A DNA stretch of 64,000 nucleotides from Candidatus Obscuribacterales bacterium (GTDB lineage: Bacteria; Cyanobacteriota; Vampirovibrionia; Obscuribacterales; Obscuribacteraceae): contig JAIERK010000158.1 in assembly GCA_019746975.1 (NCBI GenBank), positions 1 through 64,000 of the forward strand. Reading direction: 5' to 3'. The notes under the pieces are model-generated. The model did no database searches and was not told the DNA's origin. It saw nothing but the letters and a program-made list of their open reading frames with translations. Made by a program: the position numbers and the translations under genes. Shown here one piece after another: positions 16,657 to 25,336 of the stretch. Within the stretch, counting starts at the first letter, position 1. Each line of letters starts with the position of its first letter.

Positions 16657-17898
16657 TTGAAAATGTTTGACGAGTGGCGAACAAGCCTGGTTGTCGCGTT
16701 GCTGCTTTGCATGACAGGTAACTCCGCATTTGCTGCCAGTAAGGCACAGCAAGGGTTTCAGCTTTATCAAAATAGGCAATACAAGGAAGCGGCGCAGCTA
16801 TTTGACGAGCATCTCGTCACTAACCCGCGTGACGGCACAGTCTGCTACTATAACGCTGTTTGCTATCAACAATTGGGCAACATGGGAAGGGCCGCCGCCA
16901 TGTACAAACAGGTGGTGAAACTGCTACCCAACAGTCAGCTGGCGAAGTACGCCAGCCAGATCCTTCAGAAAGTCGATCCCAACTTCCGAGCAGCACAGGT
17001 CAATAGCGCTCAACCGACATCAGCCTCGCAATCGGCGACCTCGACGGAATCCGAAGACGAGTCGCCGGCAGAACGCAACAGCAGAGTGCTCGGACCCGAT
17101 GAAGGCGCGGTCTATTATCGCCCTCAAGGTCGAGAGATGATGGTGACAGTGGAGTTCAACGGTCGCCCCGTGGAGATGGAGCTAGACACTGGAGCACCTG
17201 GAATCACGATTGGAAAAGATCAACTATCGAATGCCGGGGTACGCCCCCCGGAAGGACCTCCAGATGGCGCCGTGGGAGGCTCTTCCAACAATGTCGAGAT
17301 TGCCTACAATACGCTGAGGACAAATCTTAGAATCGGTCCATTTACGCTCAGCAACGCCAACGTCAAGGTTCTCGAAGTAAATGGCGCGGTACCTCTTCTG
17401 GGACAAGGATTCCTCCGACACTTCGACTATACGGTAGACCAATCGGCTCATTGCATCAGACTCAGGCGCAAGGACGCAGCTGTAAGGTCGCAGCAGGTAG
17501 CCTCAGGAGTGTCGATTCCATTCACATTTCGAGCGGCCGGCAACAGGATAATCGTCGAGGTCGACATCAACGGCAAGAAAGGCAATTGCATGCTCGACAC
17601 CGGTAACTCCGCCTCCGCACTTTCCTTCCATAGCTCGGAGCAAGCTAGCAAATATGGCGCGCCAGTGCCGTCAGACGCGGAGACAGTGGTTCATAAAGGT
17701 ATATCCGGCTCTGGTCAGGCATACAAGTATACGTGCAATAGAATAAAGCTCGGTCCGATTGAAAAAGTATACGCCGAGGTCAGTGCAGACATAGGGCACA
17801 ACGATGACGAGGAGCCACTTCTCGGACATGAGTTCTTCGAAGGTTGGCAGTATACAATCGATATGAAGAACATGAGAATTCTTCTGCTTAGACGCTGA
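16657..17898 (+). CDS. Secreted TPR protein with two retropepsin-like aspartic protease domains
   Basis: A signal peptide (residues ~8-27, ending SAFAA) is followed by TPR-like helices (QGFQLYQNRQYKEAAQLF, then CYYNAVCYQQLG) to about residue 105, a Ser-rich linker, and two clan AA aspartic protease-like domains. The first has ELDTGAPG with D177 and ends LLGQGFLRHFDYTVD; the second has MLDTGNSA with D314 and ends LLGHEFFEGWQYTID. Retropepsins normally dimerise to pair two Asp residues, so the tandem copy could form an active site within one chain. Start TTG 16657 has GGTGGTGA 7 bases upstream; ATG 16663 is an alternative. Probably periplasmic or secreted. Substrate unknown. Confidence 0.88.
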   Translation: MKMFDEWRTSLVVALLLCMTGNSAFAASKAQQGFQLYQNRQYKEAAQLFDEHLVTNPRDGTVCYYNAVCYQQLGNMGRAAAMYKQVVKLLPNSQLAKYASQILQKVDPNFRAAQVNSAQPTSASQSATSTESEDESPAERNSRVLGPDEGAVYYRPQGREMMVTVEFNGRPVEMELDTGAPGITIGKDQLSNAGVRPPEGPPDGAVGGSSNNVEIAYNTLRTNLRIGPFTLSNANVKVLEVNGAVPLLGQGFLRHFDYTVDQSAHCIRLRRKDAAVRSQQVASGVSIPFTFRAAGNRIIVEVDINGKKGNCMLDTGNSASALSFHSSEQASKYGAPVPSDAETVVHKGISGSGQAYKYTCNRIKLGPIEKVYAEVSADIGHNDDEEPLLGHEFFEGWQYTIDMKNMRILLLRR

Positions 17899-18008
17899 TC
17901 AGGCGACAAACTTTGACACCATCGGTGGTTTGCGTCTCTACAACAAAGTAAAACTAATTCCCCACTCCTACTAAGATGGGGAAGAGCCGTTGGTTCCCAC
18001 GGACCCAA

Positions 18009-19955
18009 TTAGTCAGATTCCAACTTCAATAGTGCCATGAATGCTTCTTGCGGAATCTCGACTTTGCCTACCGCCTTCATGCGCTTTTTCCCTTCTTTTT
18101 GCTTCTCGAGAAGCTTGCGCTTACGCGATATGTCGCCACCGTAGCATTTTGCAAGAACGTTCTTACGTACCGCAGATACGTTGGTTCTCGCCACGATCTT
18201 GCCGCCAATCGCAGCTTGAATTGGAACTTCGAACATTTGTCGAGGAATGACCTCTTTCAGTTTTTTCGCAAGCATATGCCCGTAAGTCTGAGCCTTATCC
18301 ACATGGACAATGGCAGAGAGAGCATCGACAGGATCTCCAGCTATCAGAATGTCCAATTTCACGAGTCGCGACTCTCTGTAATCGGAGACATGATAATCGA
18401 GACTTGCATATCCCTTAGATCGAGACTTGAGCTGATCGTAGAAGTCGGTGATGATTTCCGATAGAGGCAACTCGTATAGCAACTCCTTGCGCCTCTGATC
18501 GAGGTATTTCATATCAACGTATACACCACGACGTCCCTGGCAAAGCTCCATCAACGCGCCAACAAAATCGTTCGGTACGATAATGGTGGCATTTACAAAG
18601 GGCTCTTCGATCTTCACGCGATAGTTCGGCTCGGGAAGAAAAGCAGGGTTATCAATCAAAATAGTGGAGCCATCTGTTTTCGTAACTCGATAAACCACAG
18701 ATGGAGCCGTGACGATTAGTCTCAAATCATACTCGCGCTCGAGTCGCTCCTGAATGATCTCCATATGAAGCAGACCGAGGAAACCGACCCTAAATCCGAA
18801 GCCGAGTGCCTCAGAGCTTTCCGGTTCGAACTGTAAGCTGGAGTCGTTGAGCTTCAGCTTTTCCAGAGCTTCGCGAAGATCTGGATATTGCTCGTTGTCC
18901 ACTGGATAGATGCCGGCGAAAACCATCGGTTTTGCCGGACGATAGCCAGGAAGCGCTTCAGGAGCCGGATTTTCCGCAGACGTGATGGTATCACCGACCA
19001 AGGTGGCAACGTCCTTGATTGAGGCAGCCAGGTAGCCGACCTCGCCCGGTCCAAGACGATCTATTTTGACTTGGTTCGGTCTCAAAATACCAAGTTCGGT
19101 GATATCAAAAACCTTATCGTTAGCCATGAAACGAATCTTGTCACCGACCTTGATCTCTCCGTCTTTAATACGGAAGTAAGCAATGATGCCGCGATAGGAA
19201 TCGTAATAACTATCAAAAACCAGGGCACGCAGGGGAAGCGAAATATTGTCCTTCGGAGGCGGTACGTGAAGAACAATGGCTTCGAGAACTTCATTGATAC
19301 CGATATTGTTCTTCGCACTGGTTTCTACTGCAAAATCAGTCGGCCAACCGATCACCTCTTCGATCTCTTCACGGATACGAGCTGGGTCTGCGCTGGGCAG
19401 ATCGATCTTGTTAATAACCGGTACTATTTCGAGATTGTTCTCCAGAGCGAGGTGAACATTGGCCAGTGTCTGGGCTTCCACGCCCTGACTGGCATCGACG
19501 ATGAGAAGAGCGCCTTCGCACGCGGCTAGGCTGCGCGAAACCTCGTATCCAAAGTCGACGTGTCCAGGTGTATCGATCAGGTTGAGGATATAGCGCTTGC
19601 CGTCCTTGGCCACATACTCCATTCGGGCAGGCTGAGCCTTGATTGTGATGCCACGCTCCCTCTCGATATCCATGGAATCAAGAACTTGATCCTGCATGAT
19701 ACGTTTTTCAATGGTATTAGTGGCTTCAAGCAAGCGATCGGCCAATGTGGACTTGCCATGATCGATGTGCGCAATGATTGAGAAGTTGCGAATTAAGTTT
19801 GGGTCAGCTGGCACGATTCGGTTTGGATATCCTTTGCTAGGGATGCTGTCGAGATAAGCACGCTCGACAACGCCCACTGTATCTGTTCTGAGCGAAAAGG
19901 CAAAAACACCTCGAACAGCTGCTATCTTAGCAAGCCGCCGGGAAGACCGGTACAA
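18009..19955 (-). CDS. lepA: Elongation factor 4 (back-translocase, ribosomal GTPase)
   Basis: LepA/EF4 is a ribosome-associated translational GTPase that remodels stalled or mis-translocated ribosomes. Motifs: [14 protein letters not shown] (G1), [10 protein letters not shown] (G2), [16 protein letters not shown] (G3), [10 protein letters not shown] (G4), and the EF4-specific C-terminal region ending [20 protein letters not shown]. The frame gives up to 648 residues, ~45 more than usual. No ATG precedes the GTPase motif, so translation must begin at TTG 19955 or an internal GTG (for example 19877), and the exact start is unresolved. It converges on the retropepsin gene across a ~110-bp gap. 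Confidence 0.95.
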   Translation of the reverse strand: MYRSSRRLAKIAAVRGVFAFSLRTDTVGVVERAYLDSIPSKGYPNRIVPADPNLIRNFSIIAHIDHGKSTLADRLLEATNTIEKRIMQDQVLDSMDIERERGITIKAQPARMEYVAKDGKRYILNLIDTPGHVDFGYEVSRSLAACEGALLIVDASQGVEAQTLANVHLALENNLEIVPVINKIDLPSADPARIREEIEEVIGWPTDFAVETSAKNNIGINEVLEAIVLHVPPPKDNISLPLRALVFDSYYDSYRGIIAYFRIKDGEIKVGDKIRFMANDKVFDITELGILRPNQVKIDRLGPGEVGYLAASIKDVATLVGDTITSAENPAPEALPGYRPAKPMVFAGIYPVDNEQYPDLREALEKLKLNDSSLQFEPESSEALGFGFRVGFLGLLHMEIIQERLEREYDLRLIVTAPSVVYRVTKTDGSTILIDNPAFLPEPNYRVKIEEPFVNATIIVPNDFVGALMELCQGRRGVYVDMKYLDQRRKELLYELPLSEIITDFYDQLKSRSKGYASLDYHVSDYRESRLVKLDILIAGDPVDALSAIVHVDKAQTYGHMLAKKLKEVIPRQMFEVPIQAAIGGKIVARTNVSAVRKNVLAKCYGGDISRKRKLLEKQKEGKKRMKAVGKVEIPQEAFMALLKLESD

Positions 19956-20233
19956 ATGCCTCTAATATTCGTTAAAAGCAGTTACTTACAAGGTTCGCTT
20001 AAAGGCTGTTGGCAAGTCGCGGCACTCGAGATCGTCTGGTTCGCACATGCGCAACAGTGCCGAAAAACCGCTCGGCTTAATCTTTCGCCGACCGCGGGCA
20101 TCCGCATTTAATCGCATTAACAATAGCTCGAAATGCTAAAATGTGCGACCACTAATAAAGGCAGTTGCGGGTCAGATCGGCGGCGCCGACTGATTAACCA
20201 GTCAACCTTTCTCACATGGACACACAAGACTAA
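19956..20233. other. Divergent intergenic region between lepA and the metH/metF fusion
   Basis: About 280 bp. I looked for S-adenosylmethionine, cobalamin or tetrahydrofolate riboswitches, given the methionine gene on the right, and recognised none. A TAAAAT hexamer at 20137-20142 could be a -10, but no matching -35 lies 16-18 bases upstream. Confidence 0.4.
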
Positions 20234-22228
20234 ATGAGCAATCCGTTTCTCAATGCAATAAAAGAAAGACCGCTTCTCACCGATGGCGGACTCGGCACGT
20301 TGCTATACCAAAGGGGCGCATTTCCGGAAGCCAGTTTCGAACAGCTCAACCTGAGTAATAAGGATCTGGTACAGCAAGTGCATGTCGATTACCTGACAGC
20401 GGGCGCCGAAGTCATAGAGACCAACTCATTTTCAGGCAATCGCCTCAAGCTGGCAAACTTCGGATTGGAAAAGGATGTATGGGCAATCAATGTCTGGGCA
20501 GCGAAGATTGCACGCAACGCCAGAGAGATAGCCGGTCAACCGGCCTTTATCGCCGGGTCCATCGGTCCTACCGGGAAGCTCCTACCGCCGGTCGGAACGA
20601 CGGACAAGGGCGAGCTTTACGATGTATACCGCGAGCAGATGGAAGGGCTCCTCGCCGGCGGCGTCGATCTCTTCATGATTGAGACGATGTCTTCGCTGGA
20701 TGAGTTGGTTCAGGCGGTGAAAGCGGCCCGGTCGCTGTCCAAGCTACCGATCGTCGCACAAATCAGCTTCTCGCCGGAAGGCTACACGCTATTTGGTGCA
20801 GCGCCAGAAGATGTGACGAGGTTGTTCGATCAACTTGGCGATGACATGCCGGAGGTCCTCGGTATCAATTGTGGTGCCGGCCCAGGGCCTGTCTTCGACT
20901 CGTACTTGCGAATGCATTCCGCGATCGATCATATCGGCTTCAACAATAAGCTAGTCGGCTACTCGGCTCTGCCAAACGCAGGACAACCGAGTTTAACCGG
21001 TGGGCGTTACACGTTCATGAGCCGTCCCGATTACTGTGCTTCCTATGTCGACCCCTTTATTAGAGCAGGAGTTCGATTGATTGGGGGCTGCTGCGGTACA
21101 ACACCGGAGCACATAAGAGCAATGCGCAAGAGTCTGGACGCGTATCTCAAAATATCACAAAATTTGGCGACATCAACATTGACGGAGCTGCCGGCCCTAA
21201 AGACACCGGAACTTTCGCTCTCGGTAAAACCAGAGAAGTCGAAGCCTTTAGCTGATACCGCAGTCAGTGGCACGGAAGAGCACCACGAAATAGTTAACGC
21301 GCATTTGATCCCCCTGAGAGACCGACTGCAGGCATATAAGGACGGAAAAGAAGTCGGATTTTTCGTGAGTGTCGAACTCGATCCTCCCAAAGGGGCGGTT
21401 ACGAAAAAACTACTCAAGGCATCAAAAATGCTGAAAGACAGCGGAGCTGATGCAATCAATGTCGGCGACAGCCCCATGGCAAGAGTGCGCATGTCGAGCC
21501 TCGCTACCTGCCAGCTCATCGGCAACGGCGTCGGCATCGAGACCATCATTCACTTCACCACCCGCGATCGAAATCTCATGGGTATTCAGGCCGACCTGCT
21601 CGGCTGTCAGGCCCTCGGCGTTCACAATATTCTCGCATTGACAGGCGATCCGCCCGGACTGGGCAATTATGCGCATGCTACCGCTGTGTATGATGTCGAC
21701 TCCATCGGTTTAATCAGAATAATCAGTCAATTAAACCAGGGCAAAGATATCGCTGGTAATACCATTGGCAGCCCCACGAATCTTTCGATTGGTTGCGCGC
21801 TCAACTGCACACACGAAGACAGGAAACTCGAGAAGGAGCGATTCAGGCAGAAGTTGGACGCGGGCGCTCACTTCGTGATGACTCAACCGATATATCAAGT
21901 CAACGACCTCACCGATTTTCTCGACGATTTCGGTGAATGCCCAGTGCCCATACTCGTGGGAATCATGCCTCTCAACAGCTCGAAGCACGCCGAATATCTG
22001 CACAACGAAGTACCCGGCATCACCATCCCCAAGAAAATACGTCAGGCCATGTCCAAAGCGGGAGAACAGGGAGCTGTCGTCGGGCTGGAGCTCGCACAAG
22101 CCCTGCTCGAACAACTCAAGCCGATCTGTCAGGGCACTTATCTCGTGCCCTCGTTCGGACGATACGAAGAGATGGCGACGCTGGTTTCTCGATTGAAAAA
22201 GAAAACAGCGAGCATAAAGGGCTCGTAG
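20234..22228 (+). CDS. Bifunctional homocysteine S-methyltransferase / methylenetetrahydrofolate reductase
   Basis: 664 residues with two catalytic halves. Residues 1-~300 are a zinc-dependent homocysteine methyltransferase: LLTDGGLGTLLYQRG, AGSIGPTGKLLPP, and zinc ligands at C213 (GINCGAG) and C286-C287 (GGCCGTTPEHI). Residues ~365-660 are a methylenetetrahydrofolate reductase TIM barrel: FFVSVELDPPKGAV, ALTGDPPG, GAHFVMTQPIYQVND. The same fusion is known in Bacillus YitJ. The product links reduction of methylene-THF with methyl transfer to homocysteine in methionine synthesis; the methyl donor for the first half is not evident. An Asp/Glu/Ser-rich linker joins the halves. No riboswitch was recognised upstream. 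Confidence 0.95.
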   Translation: MSNPFLNAIKERPLLTDGGLGTLLYQRGAFPEASFEQLNLSNKDLVQQVHVDYLTAGAEVIETNSFSGNRLKLANFGLEKDVWAINVWAAKIARNAREIAGQPAFIAGSIGPTGKLLPPVGTTDKGELYDVYREQMEGLLAGGVDLFMIETMSSLDELVQAVKAARSLSKLPIVAQISFSPEGYTLFGAAPEDVTRLFDQLGDDMPEVLGINCGAGPGPVFDSYLRMHSAIDHIGFNNKLVGYSALPNAGQPSLTGGRYTFMSRPDYCASYVDPFIRAGVRLIGGCCGTTPEHIRAMRKSLDAYLKISQNLATSTLTELPALKTPELSLSVKPEKSKPLADTAVSGTEEHHEIVNAHLIPLRDRLQAYKDGKEVGFFVSVELDPPKGAVTKKLLKASKMLKDSGADAINVGDSPMARVRMSSLATCQLIGNGVGIETIIHFTTRDRNLMGIQADLLGCQALGVHNILALTGDPPGLGNYAHATAVYDVDSIGLIRIISQLNQGKDIAGNTIGSPTNLSIGCALNCTHEDRKLEKERFRQKLDAGAHFVMTQPIYQVNDLTDFLDDFGECPVPILVGIMPLNSSKHAEYLHNEVPGITIPKKIRQAMSKAGEQGAVVGLELAQALLEQLKPICQGTYLVPSFGRYEEMATLVSRLKKKTASIKGS

Positions 22229-22450
22229 GTAAGCTTTGATAAGGCTTTGAATGTGGAGGAGCGCTCCAACACCAGGCTTCCACTATCACATGGTGGACCA
22301 CAACCCTAACGCTAACAGCTCGGTCTACTAGCTACAGTGACATCTCTGCCGGACTGTTTTCGGAGTTGTCGGCAATCGCACGCTAGTGCTCATAGATGCA
22401 ACTTTTAGCGGGGGATTCTGAGCAGTGCAAGACTGTTATCAATCCCAAAC

Positions 22451-22472
22451 CGTAGAAAAAAAACTTTCTACG
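22451..22472 (-). terminator. Possible terminator downstream of the TPR gene
   Basis: An 8-bp inverted repeat (CGTAGAAA with TTTCTACG) encloses a short loop; on the minus strand the right arm starts in a run of T residues. It lies ~35 bases beyond the TPR gene stop at 22506. The T run is inside the hairpin rather than after it, so function is uncertain. Confidence 0.4.
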
Positions 22473-22505
22473 ATGCGTCAGTAAGCGACCCGTACTTAGA
22501 CGCGT

Positions 22506-23603
22506 CTAGAGCGGTCGCCACCCCTGCGAACGAGCACGAATAGATTGAGCCTCTTGTTCGACCTTCAGGGCTTCGGCGTGTCGTTCCATTTTTCGAAGCA
22601 GTTTTGCAAATTGCTCCAAAGTTTCGGCCACTCGAGGATTGTGTTCACCGAAGACTGTTCTTCTGATGGTCAGAGTGCGCTCGAATAATGGTAGCGATCG
22701 GTCGAAATAGCCCTGGAAGTAATACAACCGTGCCAGGTTTTTCAAGCTCGTAGCTACCATTTGATGATGATGGCCGTAGCGCTTCTCTCTTATCGATAAC
22801 GCCTCAATCAACAATGGCTCCATCTCCTTATATCGTTTGCAGCGACAAAGTAGATCAGCCAATCTCGTCAGACGGTCCGCCAACTGGCATGTGTCGCAAC
22901 CAGAAAGTTGTCGCATCAAATCGATCTCTACACGAGCCTCTTTAATTGCATCAAGCAACGCGTCTTCACTGCTCGACAATGCCATCGAGTCAGGAACAGC
23001 CTCTAATGTAGTTGACGAGTCGAGTGGGCGAAAATTCCAGCTGTCTGACGACTTCGTATGTTGAGATACTGCCGAGTACTTACCTGAAGCCGATTGAGCC
23101 TGCGCAGCCGCCGCCGGATACTTGCCTAACGCCGATTGAGGTTGTGCTCCGACCGCTCCTGCTTTTGCATGACCTACGAATGGAGGTTGGTACGGAGACT
23201 GGTTGGGCGGCACATAGCGGACATCAGGACGAGCGCTTTGAACTGGTTGAGAATTGACATTACCGCCGGTGCCGGACTGCGCCGGTCGACCTTGTCTCAC
23301 GGAACTCGAGCCGGCAGCCCGCATTTCTGCGCTAATGCGGACGAGTCGGTCACCTTTCAATGCCAACACTTTATTGAGACTCTTTCGACTCTCCTCGACT
23401 TCCGAGCGGTGCGGTCCACTCAATCCCTCTCGAATTGATATGGCGCGCCTGTATAACGCCTCGGCGTCATCCAGCCTGCCCCGGTCCAGATAGAGATCTG
23501 CCAGTTTCGACACGGTGCTTGCAACTTCAGCACTCCCGTTGCCCAGCGCTTGTTCTTGTATAGTGAGAAACCGTTCTAACTCCGGTATGGTATCGCATTT
23601 CAT
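22506..23603 (-). CDS. TPR protein, kinesin-light-chain-like repeats
   Basis: 365 residues in two repeat regions. N-terminal TPRs include ASTVSKLADLYLDRGRLDDA; the C-terminal set includes TSLKNLARLYYFQGYFDRSL and a degenerate third unit ETLEQFAKLLRKMERHAEAL, of the kinesin light chain type common in cyanobacteria and their relatives. Between them lies a low-complexity linker with near-duplicate AQPQSALGKY and AQAQSASGKY units. The longer frame to 23729 begins with an unlikely hydrophobic stretch; ATG 23603 (MKCDTIPELERF), with GGGA 9 bases upstream, is preferred. No signal peptide, so probably cytosolic. No specific function can be assigned. Confidence 0.8.
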   Translation of the reverse strand: MKCDTIPELERFLTIQEQALGNGSAEVASTVSKLADLYLDRGRLDDAEALYRRAISIREGLSGPHRSEVEESRKSLNKVLALKGDRLVRISAEMRAAGSSSVRQGRPAQSGTGGNVNSQPVQSARPDVRYVPPNQSPYQPPFVGHAKAGAVGAQPQSALGKYPAAAAQAQSASGKYSAVSQHTKSSDSWNFRPLDSSTTLEAVPDSMALSSSEDALLDAIKEARVEIDLMRQLSGCDTCQLADRLTRLADLLCRCKRYKEMEPLLIEALSIREKRYGHHHQMVATSLKNLARLYYFQGYFDRSLPLFERTLTIRRTVFGEHNPRVAETLEQFAKLLRKMERHAEALKVEQEAQSIRARSQGWRPL

Positions 23604-24241
23604 AAATAGATTCCCAGAAGTACGAGAGAATCGAATGCCCGCCGACCTCGGCCAAGGCCGGGCAGTATCAAATCCGGTATCAGATAATTTCGATTCTCGG
23701 TCGAAAAGAAAGAAAACAGCAAACAACAATCAGCTCGATCAAGGCGAGGGTAAGAAGTTTAAAAATCAAGCGGGAGATACAACAGTAGTCAGGCAACGAA
23801 CCGGCGCTCGTACACTTCAGATCGCTTCGGATTTTGACCCTAGGTCGATCCGTCCAGGAGAATCCGCCGTCGTCTCCACTAGATTACCTAAACTGCAAAT
23901 CCTCCATTGCTGACTGCCCATTACTAATTGTGCCGCAAGCTTCCGCGATCGAATGCTCCTTAATCCTATAACTTTGTATAGGAAATCGAATAACTAGCAG
24001 CGCGCGAACATTTAAATAGGTATCCAAAACCGAAATGTTAAGCGGATTGAAAGCTACTCATTAGGTTTCCCGTACTAAATTACGGTCTTATTGATACCAC
24101 ACCCTCATCACCATCCTCTAGTATTTAGAATAGGCGTCCTATTGAGGAGACATTTCAACCACTACCCGTCACTGGCGAGAACCGCGTGAGGTGACGGTTG
24201 CATCTATGGTAAGCACATCATAGAAAGGTACCACCACTTCG
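23604..24241. other. Divergent intergenic region with a hairpin
   Basis: About 640 bp between the TPR gene and the LRV-like gene. An open frame at 23515-23913 plus is antisense to the TPR gene N-terminus and has no start signal. A hairpin CCGTCAC (24166-24172) with GTGACGG (24191-24197) lies 44 bases before the ATG at 24242 and could fold in the leader. Nothing else recognised. Confidence 0.45.
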
Positions 24242-25312
24242 ATGAATGATGACCAAGAGCGCCGCCCCCGAACCTGGGCGGAACGCTCGAAAATTAGTCA
24301 CAAATATATAGGTCCATCGCCCGAAACCCAGTTTAAGAGATACAAGGATCAAGCTCCACAAGAGATTGACCAGGAAGATACCGTGGACGACCTGGACAAC
24401 AACCAGTCTTCTGAGGAGGACGAGTGGTCCTCTAGCACGCACCTCGCACACGATTGGCGACATGCGGATGGCGACGGCGTTCTTAGCAATCGGCGTTTGG
24501 GTGAACCACCGTCCAGTGATCTGGACCTGGACATAACTGCCGACTTTCCAACCACTCCGAATCCGTTCAACCCCACCACCAAAGCGGCTCTCCTGGACAT
24601 CGCCCGAGCGTCGTCAACGCCTATCAATACATTGAGATGGCTGTCCGAAAATACCGATGCCGATGTTCGCAAATTAGTAGCTAGCAACACCAACACACCA
24701 TCCGAAGTGCTCAGAACTTTGAGCAAAGACTGGGATGGTACGGTCCGCCTGGCAGTGCTAGACAATCAGAAAGTGCCGATCGACATCATCACAGAACTGT
24801 CTAGCGACAGCAATCCACTCGTATCATTGCGCGCCTGCTACGCTATTGATGAGCGCAGAAAGAGTATGGACAAGAGCGGTTCTCCCAGTCGCGCCCCTGC
24901 TCCGCAACCGACTATCAAAGACATTCCGAATTTGCATGTTTACCACAGGTATTCACAAGGTGCCAAGACGCTTCCGGTCTCGTCGTATTTAACGACTGAA
25001 GCAGTTGAGTTTTTGACCATCGTCGCCCAGAAGCTTACAACTCCACCACAACGACTGGCGGAACTGGCGGAGCATCCGTCCTCCGAGGTCCGCGCAGCCG
25101 TCGCCCAGAACGGCAAGACCCCGCTGGACATACTCTGGCGCCTCAGTCTCGATGTTTCGCCAACGGTCAAAAGAGGGCTGACCCAAAACGAAACATGTCC
25201 TCTGGAACTCTTGCGTGAATTATTACGAGACGGCGATGTCGCTGTCAGGCAAAAAGCGACGGAAGAAATAGCCAAATTCGAACGATCTGGCGATCATGTG
25301 GTAGAAGGCTAA
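24242..25312 (+). CDS. LRV/HEAT-like repeat protein upstream of a kinase
   Basis: 356 residues. The N-terminal ~110 are acidic and low-complexity. Two blocks of helical repeats follow, of the leucine-rich repeat variant type: DADVRKLVASNTNTPSEVL with GTVRLAVLDNQKVPIDII, then SSEVRAAVAQNGKTPLDIL with SPTVKRGLTQNETCPLELL. The recurring VRxxVAxNxxTPxxxL signature is diagnostic of LRV-like folds; some family members carry an iron-sulphur domain, but the Cys motif for that is absent. It ends 24 bases before a Ser/Thr kinase gene on the same strand, so the two are likely cotranscribed and may interact as scaffold and kinase. Confidence 0.8.
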   Translation: MNDDQERRPRTWAERSKISHKYIGPSPETQFKRYKDQAPQEIDQEDTVDDLDNNQSSEEDEWSSSTHLAHDWRHADGDGVLSNRRLGEPPSSDLDLDITADFPTTPNPFNPTTKAALLDIARASSTPINTLRWLSENTDADVRKLVASNTNTPSEVLRTLSKDWDGTVRLAVLDNQKVPIDIITELSSDSNPLVSLRACYAIDERRKSMDKSGSPSRAPAPQPTIKDIPNLHVYHRYSQGAKTLPVSSYLTTEAVEFLTIVAQKLTTPPQRLAELAEHPSSEVRAAVAQNGKTPLDILWRLSLDVSPTVKRGLTQNETCPLELLRELLRDGDVAVRQKATEEIAKFERSGDHVVEG

Positions 25313-25336
25313 GTATAGGCCTTTCCATCCACGCTC

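Noticed and set aside
19956-20233. Possible SAM or cobalamin riboswitch before the metH/metF-type gene
   Set aside because: No conserved core of any riboswitch class I know could be matched.
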